Of a stretch of DNA of 64,000 nucleotides, positions 59,290-64,000 are shown one piece after another. How positions within the stretch are numbered: position 1 is the first letter of the stretch; the number at the start of each line of letters is the position of its first letter. Location: assembly GCF_014212135.1 (NCBI RefSeq), contig NZ_JACJVQ010000008.1, positions 310,001-374,000 on the forward strand, in the 5' to 3' direction. Source of the stretch: Cohnella thailandensis (GTDB lineage Bacteria > Bacillota > Bacilli > Paenibacillales > Paenibacillaceae). The notes beneath the pieces are model-generated. The model searched no databases. It was not told the DNA's origin and was given only the letters and a program-made list of their open reading frames with translations. Both the position numbers and the translations under genes were made by a program.

Positions 59290-59472
59290 TAACGGAACTG
59301 AGAGACTGTATCTAGCTTCAAAATCCAACTTTAGTAATTTAACGGAACTGAGAGCCGCTATTTACAAGGAAATGATGGAAACAGAGTTGTTTTGACTGAA
59401 ATAAGGGCTCCTGCTTCCGTTAGAATCGAAAAGGACTGATTTGAACTCGAATAGAGGCTCTCAGTTCCGTTA
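59290..59472. repeat. 183-bp four-arm intergenic element (copy B)
   Basis: Four 22-bp arms occupy 59290-59311 and 59340-59361 (forward, starting TAACGGAACTGAGAG) and 59401-59422 and 59451-59472 (inverted, ending TTCCGTTA). Arm 2 matches the reverse complement of arm 4 at 21 of 22 positions. Spacing of 50, 61 and 50 bp and total length are identical to copy A at 5980-6162, though the sequence between arms is unrelated. Arm consensus over both copies is TAACGGA-N4-AGNGNCGCT. It fills the gap between the GH3 promoter and the GH78-like gene terminator. Confidence 0.88.
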
Positions 59473-59498
59473 GGGCAGGCCGAACCGGTGGTTGCCTT

Positions 59499-59540
59499 GA
59501 AAAAGGGAAAAACGCCCGGCTGACGGATGCCGGACGTTCT
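59499..59540 (-). terminator. terminator of the GH115-GH78-like operon
   Basis: On the minus strand AACGTCCGGC pairs with GCCGGGCGTT around an 8-base loop. TTTCCCTTTTTC follows. Confidence 0.8.
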
Positions 59541-59594
59541 CGGTTATGCGGTTGAGTTCGGTTAATCGGGGAAAAAGGTCATTCGTACGTGGAG

Positions 59595-61286
59595 CTAATC
59601 CGCTGCAACCTCCACGCCGTTCGGCACCGTATACTCCGTCCGGACGCTGCCGTCCGGGGCGCGCTCGTGGCGAACGCGGATGATCCCGCGCGGCGTCGGA
59701 TACGTGCCCTCCGCCCACTCCAGATCGCCGAGCCGCGGGCGAATCCGCACCTTGCGGAAGCCCGGCTCCGCGGGCGTAATGCCGAGTACGTATTCCGACA
59801 GCCATGCGGTCGGACCGGAAGCCCAGCCGTGGCACAGGCTGTGCCGGTAGCCTTGATAGCAGTAGCCTCCGTAGGTGCCGTGCACGTCGATTTTGCCGGG
59901 CGGCGTCAGCTCGTCGATGCGAGCCGCGTTCTCCATCCAGGCGATGTCGAAGTCCTCCCAGAACGTCGTGGCCCCAAGCTCCAGCATGCCGCCCCAGTAC
60001 GAGCGGATGCTGTCGAGGCTGCCGGCGATGTCGCCCGCTTCGGCGCGGGCGCGGAGCATGTAGTAGCCGTAGAACGTGGAATAGCCGCCGGGCGCGTTCG
60101 GCGCGATGACCTCGCGGTTCGCGGCGGCCGCGTCCATCAGCCCGGCGAGAGCTTGCAGGGCTGCCGCCTGCTTGCTGCCCGCATGATGCGGCACGCGCTC
60201 GCGCAGCCTACGCTCCAGCGATTCGCAGAGCGAGACGCTCTCTTCTTCGCCGAGCACACGGCATAGGCGCGCCCCGGCTTGCATCGCGAGAACGAACAGC
60301 GCGTGAACGCCGGCGTTTACGCCCTCCGGATTGGACGAAGCCGGCCAATCCAGGAACGGGCGGAACACATGGATCGTTCCGTCCGCCTCTACCTTGCCCG
60401 CGAGCTCGCGCAGCAGTCCGGCGATATACACTCTTTGTTGTTCGAGATAAGCGAGATTGCCATGCTGCATATACCAATCGTGCTGGACGAGCAGCCACCA
60501 GATCGAGTAGGTCGGCATGTCCATGAACATCGGCAGCGGAGAACGGTCCCTCTTGAAGTCCATGCTCCGAGGAACGACCTCCTGCTCGCCGAACACGGCG
60601 CAGATCGTCGCGACCTCGGGATGCATGTCGCCGGTCCATACCATCCGGTCTCTCTTGATCCCGTCCCACAGGTATTCCTGCATATTCAGGTGAACCGTGT
60701 ACGCTCCGGTTTCCCAGATGCGATCCAGCAGAGGATCGCTGCAGCGGAAGCTGCCCTTGTACTCGATGTCCCGGTACACGAACGCGGCCTGAACGCTCTG
60801 CAGCTCCAGCTCGCCTTCGTCGAGCAGATCGAGCCGCGCGAAGCGGAAGCCGGTAGCGCCGAACTCGGCTCCCCCGAGCAGGCTGACGTCCACGATGCTG
60901 TCGCGGGCCGCATGGTGATTGGTTGCGTTCGCCGGACCTCCGAGCTCGCTCATCGCCTCCATGGCGGATTCGCCGAGCCGGACGCGAACCCGCGCGGTCC
61001 GCGAAGGGAACCCTCGGCCTTCGACGACCGCGATTCGGATCCCGCCGTGCAGTTCCGTTCCGAAGTCCAGCAGAACTCCGGGCGCCTCCCCTTTATGGCG
61101 AAGGATGCAGGCGTTCAGCGCCTCCTTCGTGACCTGACCGCCATTAGCCGTCAGCAATCCCTCCGGATTCACCACCTCGGAGGCGGCGCCGGAGCCCGAA
61201 GTCCATACAATACGCGTCGGCTCCACATAGGCTCGGGTGCGAGGGTCGATCGCGAGCCCTCTGTCCTTCCATTTTCGCATGCTCAT
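59595..61286 (-). CDS. glycoside hydrolase family 78-like (alpha-L-rhamnosidase-type)
   Basis: The 563-residue protein has no signal peptide and starts at ATG 61286 behind GGAGGT. An N-terminal beta domain (LLDFGTELHGGIRIAV; FRFARLDLL) leads into the (alpha/alpha)6 barrel. In GH78 the acid/base region reads DR-x-x-WTGD; here it is KRDRMVWTGDMHPEV (about residue 212). ATTFWEDFD (about 440) and a C-terminal beta domain ending FRKVRIRPRLGDLEWAEGTYPTPRG complete the match. It is shorter than most GH78 enzymes because the extra N-terminal modules are missing. It lies 22 bases after the GH115-like gene, so both likely act on the same imported oligosaccharides. True substrate could be another sugar. 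Confidence 0.75.
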   Translation of the reverse strand: MSMRKWKDRGLAIDPRTRAYVEPTRIVWTSGSGAASEVVNPEGLLTANGGQVTKEALNACILRHKGEAPGVLLDFGTELHGGIRIAVVEGRGFPSRTARVRVRLGESAMEAMSELGGPANATNHHAARDSIVDVSLLGGAEFGATGFRFARLDLLDEGELELQSVQAAFVYRDIEYKGSFRCSDPLLDRIWETGAYTVHLNMQEYLWDGIKRDRMVWTGDMHPEVATICAVFGEQEVVPRSMDFKRDRSPLPMFMDMPTYSIWWLLVQHDWYMQHGNLAYLEQQRVYIAGLLRELAGKVEADGTIHVFRPFLDWPASSNPEGVNAGVHALFVLAMQAGARLCRVLGEEESVSLCESLERRLRERVPHHAGSKQAAALQALAGLMDAAAANREVIAPNAPGGYSTFYGYYMLRARAEAGDIAGSLDSIRSYWGGMLELGATTFWEDFDIAWMENAARIDELTPPGKIDVHGTYGGYCYQGYRHSLCHGWASGPTAWLSEYVLGITPAEPGFRKVRIRPRLGDLEWAEGTYPTPRGIIRVRHERAPDGSVRTEYTVPNGVEVAAD

Positions 61287-61308
61287 TCGGTTTCACCTCC
61301 AAGTTTGC

Positions 61309-63468
61309 TTAGAGCCCGAAAAACTCCTCAAGCCGGAGAGCCAGCTCATCGTCCGACAGCGGGTTGCGATGCGTGTTCTCGAGGTAAATGTATTTCTCCG
61401 TGACCGGCATGAGGAATTCCTTATACCAGAGGAAAAAGTCCGGACTGTCGCCGTGCAAACGAAGCCACCGGCGGAGCGTGTCCACGTTCTCCACGGTGCT
61501 CCGGATATTCGTCAGCCAGTCCGCTTGATAGAAACGGTCCCATTTTCCGCGTTCGGAATCCCGTAGGATCTCAAGCCCTCTTCGATAGCTTCGCATCGAT
61601 TTCGAAGCGAGGACGAACGCCTGGGGATAGCGCTTCTCCGCATACTCCCCGTAAGAACGGCACAGCCAATAGAACCCTTCGCAGCCGGACAAATGCAGAG
61701 CGCCGTGGAACCGCAGCTGGTCCAGCGCCCTGCGACGGTCGTCCGGACCTAGCTTCGCCAGCGCCTCGTCGCATCGCTCGAGCCAGGATTCCCAGCTCTT
61801 CATGCCAGGCTCAAGAAGCCTCTCGAACCCCTTCACCTGCTCGCCGAACGCAGCGTCCCCGACCGCCCAGAACAACCGGGGATCCGGCTCGGCCCCTTGC
61901 CCCGTCAGCCAATGCCCGATGATCTGCCTCGCCGGATGGTGATAATACTCGTCCCCGGCCCGATCGTCCGCGTTCGGCCCGTACGGAATCGCCGCTTCGG
62001 AATACGTGCGGTACAGCTCCTCCAGCTCCTCGTGACCGTCCCGATAATAGCTTCGGACGAATCGCCGGAGATGCTCGCCGGCATCGGCTTCGCCCTCGTT
62101 CCATAGCTCGCGAATGAGATCCAGCGTATAAACGTGAGGCCGAATGTTGCCGCTGTTCACGAGCACATACTCGTCGGCTCCGGACGCGAACGCCGCTTCC
62201 ACCTCTTCCTTGATAAATTCGGCCGAGCCCGGGAACGTCGTTAGATGATTGGAGGCCTGAAGATCATGGAACGTTACGTGATAGTACACTCCATGCTTGC
62301 CTCCGTCATCCTTCGCAGGCAAGGCCGGCACGCGATAGTTCTGGTTGCCGTGCCGGCGGGACACCATTTTGCCGTAGCCATTGTCGGCCCACACCTTGAT
62401 GACGTCATCCGGCAAGTCGACGCAGCCGCCTTTATACAATTCGGAGATCTCGCCGTAAAGAGCCGCGCAGAAGACCGGATTCTCTACCTCCCGGGCGATC
62501 ATGTCGTATTGTTTCCGGATGACCCTGCTGATCATGGCCCCGCGCTTCTCCGGCGTATCGAAGGAAGGATCGTCGATCCAGAACGGTTTGTCTCCTTGGC
62601 CGCGGAACGAGAGCACCCAGACGACCTTCTTGTCCTTCTGTTCCTCGATCGCTTCCCGCCACAGCTTCTCGAACAGCTCCGGCTCCCGTTGGTAGCTCGG
62701 GGATTTGCCCGGATAAGCGCGCAGGAACATCTCGGCGCCTAGCGGCTCGGCGTGATGATGCATGACCCACAGGCCCATCTCCGCGGCCAGCTTATAATGG
62801 ATCCCGTCCCTGGGCAGATCCGTGCCGGGAATGACCATGTTGCCTCCGCAGCGCAGCAGCGCTTCGAAGACGGGCTCCCACACCTCCCGGCTGGGCGGGT
62901 AGGGATCCTTCCAGCCGATGAGGCATACTTCGTCGTTCACGAACCAGCCGCGATACCGAACCTTCGGCTCGGGCGAGTCGAAGTCTTCGCCATCGATAAC
63001 GATTTCGTCGCGACGAACGATCTCCTGGTCCGCCCAGAACCAGAAAGGCTGGATGCCGAGAAAACGCCGGCTGAATTCCAGCATGCCGTAAACGAGGCCC
63101 AGCTCGTCATGGCCGATGATATTCACGTCCGCGCCGCATTCGTCCTCGCTAGAACGGAACCGGAACCCATACGCCTCGGGGCGCCTCGGGATGCCGTCGC
63201 TCTCCTCCGCCCAACGAATCGCCAGCTCGGACGCTTTGCTTTTCCCTCCGATAATCGCCAGCTCCGCCGCTTTGCTTTGCTCCCCGCCGATCTCCTGCCC
63301 TGCATCCCTCGCCGTGCCTTCGACAATCTCGGGTTCCGCGCCCAGAACGGCCTCGAAGTCCCTTGCCAGCATTCGGAGAGCATGCCGAACCGGGGAAGGC
63401 ATCCCCTCTGGAACATCTATTCGAACTCTCCCCGACAGCCTCAGTTGCTCGTTTGCTCGATGCGCCAT
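61309..63468 (-). CDS. glycoside hydrolase family 115-like (xylan alpha-glucuronidase-type)
   Basis: The 719-residue protein starts at ATG 63468 behind AAAAGGAG and has no signal peptide. After an N-terminal alpha/beta domain ending in LGLVYGMLEFSRRFLGIQPF, it shows the GH115 hallmarks VRYRGWFVNDEVCLIGW and EALLRCGGNMVIPGTDLP (about residues 170-215), then GLWVMHHHAEPLG and YYHVTFHDLQASN. GH115 enzymes remove glucuronic acid or its methyl ether from xylan and related glycans. This protein is shorter than typical members (about 900 or more) and lacks the C-terminal domain. A 36-base in-frame duplication (63217/63253) encodes SKAAELAI and SKASELAI in the N-domain. It is first in an operon with the GH78-like gene. 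Confidence 0.7.
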   Translation of the reverse strand: MAHRANEQLRLSGRVRIDVPEGMPSPVRHALRMLARDFEAVLGAEPEIVEGTARDAGQEIGGEQSKAAELAIIGGKSKASELAIRWAEESDGIPRRPEAYGFRFRSSEDECGADVNIIGHDELGLVYGMLEFSRRFLGIQPFWFWADQEIVRRDEIVIDGEDFDSPEPKVRYRGWFVNDEVCLIGWKDPYPPSREVWEPVFEALLRCGGNMVIPGTDLPRDGIHYKLAAEMGLWVMHHHAEPLGAEMFLRAYPGKSPSYQREPELFEKLWREAIEEQKDKKVVWVLSFRGQGDKPFWIDDPSFDTPEKRGAMISRVIRKQYDMIAREVENPVFCAALYGEISELYKGGCVDLPDDVIKVWADNGYGKMVSRRHGNQNYRVPALPAKDDGGKHGVYYHVTFHDLQASNHLTTFPGSAEFIKEEVEAAFASGADEYVLVNSGNIRPHVYTLDLIRELWNEGEADAGEHLRRFVRSYYRDGHEELEELYRTYSEAAIPYGPNADDRAGDEYYHHPARQIIGHWLTGQGAEPDPRLFWAVGDAAFGEQVKGFERLLEPGMKSWESWLERCDEALAKLGPDDRRRALDQLRFHGALHLSGCEGFYWLCRSYGEYAEKRYPQAFVLASKSMRSYRRGLEILRDSERGKWDRFYQADWLTNIRSTVENVDTLRRWLRLHGDSPDFFLWYKEFLMPVTEKYIYLENTHRNPLSDDELALRLEEFFGL

Positions 63469-63538
63469 ATTCCTAGCTCCTTTTTAACGAATGCTATCTT
63501 ACTAATCCTATTAACCAATCGCTTATTAAGATCGAGAA

Positions 63539-63611
63539 TGCACCCGGTACCCCACTTTGGCCAGAAGCCCCGCATTCCCGTCGATGCGGTGCACCCAGTA
63601 CCCTACTTCCG
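63539..63611. repeat. 51-bp-spaced direct repeat
   Basis: TGCACCC(G/A)GTACCC and (C/T)ACTT occur at 63539 and 63590, exactly 51 bp apart. The 207-bp gap 63469-63675 holds nothing else I can name. Confidence 0.6.
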
Positions 63612-63675
63612 CGGCCATAGAGCTAATAGTTGCCGGTTCCAGGCATTCCGCGGTTGCCCGGAATCGTCAAGGCCC

Positions 63676-64000
63676 TCACCCCGCATCGGAACCCGCGCTC
63701 TTCAGTTGTTCCTCCCGGTACTGGCCGGGGGACAAGCCGACCATTCTCTTGAACACCCGGATAAACGAAGTCGAGTTGGAGTACCCCAGCAGGTCCGAAA
63801 TCTCCTGCACCGTCACGTCCGAATCCCGGAGCAGACGCTTGGCGTAGTCGATCCGCAGCCCGATCAGGAAGTCGCTGAAGTTCTCTCCGATACTCTCTTT
63901 GAACAGCTGGCTTAAGTATTTCGGGTTGATCTGGAACCGGTCGCTGAGCAGGGTCAGGGAGAGGTTCGGATCCATGAAGTGTTCCGCGACGTAATCGCGA
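63676..64000 (-). CDS. AraC-family DNA-binding domain (5' part beyond the window)
   Basis: The last 107 or so residues of a minus-strand protein are visible; the frame stays open to the window edge (RDYVAEHF before the first Met). Two AraC helix-turn-helix motifs are clear: LSLTLLSDRFQINPKYLSQLF and VTVQEISDLLGYSNSTSFIRV (cited to 20-21 residues in parts: VTVQEISDLLGYSNS, TSFIRVFKRM), ending GLSPGQYREE. Whether the upstream part is a receiver (YesN type) or a membrane sensor cannot be seen. It lies directly upstream of the GH115-GH78-like operon in the same direction and is its likely regulator. Confidence 0.85.
   Translation of the reverse strand, partial: RDYVAEHFMDPNLSLTLLSDRFQINPKYLSQLFKESIGENFSDFLIGLRIDYAKRLLRDSDVTVQEISDLLGYSNSTSFIRVFKRMVGLSPGQYREEQLKSAGSDAG

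Overview
The window looks like chromosomal DNA of a GC-rich Gram-positive of the Paenibacillus/Cohnella type. The signs are strong AGGAGG-like ribosome binding sites, lipoprotein sugar-binding proteins beside LplB/LplC-type permeases, YesM/YesN-type regulators, surface enzymes ending in S-layer homology (SLH) repeats, and many GH/PL enzymes. I see no rRNA, tRNA, prophage, insertion sequence or CRISPR array. Assignment to a genus is inference.

0-12.6 kb holds small, mostly regulator-controlled units. They are a flavoprotein dehydrogenase facing a TetR regulator; a MarR regulator with a DUF3533/ABC-2-like membrane protein carrying matching operators; TetR with a short-chain dehydrogenase; MerR with a nitroreductase across a classic 19-bp-spacer promoter; a formate/nitrite-type channel overlapping L-lactate dehydrogenase; a PadR regulator with an odd Gly/His/Arg-rich N-terminus; a secreted PL14-like lyase with a CBM6; and a YcxB-like membrane protein.

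12.7-28.5 kb is a polysaccharide-use cluster. On the minus strand are two Gfo/Idh/MocA oxidoreductases, two permeases, a lipoprotein binding protein, and a 1774-residue alginate-lyase/heparinase-type protein with SLH domains. Divergent from it are a membrane-anchored AraC sensor and a GH20 enzyme. 30.3-38.4 kb is a second permease-permease-binding-protein module with an alpha/beta hydrolase, facing a YesN/YesM-type two-component pair. Neither transporter module has its own ATPase gene; a shared MsmX-type ATPase elsewhere is inferred. 55-64 kb adds an SLH-anchored GH3 protein, a GH78-like enzyme, a GH115-like enzyme and a partial AraC regulator. The enzyme set (PL14, heparinase/alginate-lyase fold, GH115, GH78) points to uronic-acid- and rhamnose-containing polymers.

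38.4-54.5 kb holds TetR-MFS efflux genes, an AT-rich orphan gene, and a tight operon. That operon encodes a GGDEY-type regulator, an SDR-like protein lacking the usual catalytic lysine, a DapA-family lyase, both subunits of L-serine dehydratase and an M20 amidohydrolase. It is followed by an unusual 1732-residue protein without signal peptide and by a glycine/D-amino-acid-oxidase-like flavoprotein.

The most unusual feature is in the gaps. Two intergenic elements far apart (5980-6162 and 59290-59472) are both exactly 183 bp and carry four related 22-bp arms (two forward, two inverted) at identical 50/61/50-bp spacing, although the DNA between the arms differs. Four other gaps hold repeats or hairpins with a 50-52-bp period. 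This looks like a family of structured intergenic elements that I do not recognise from the literature.
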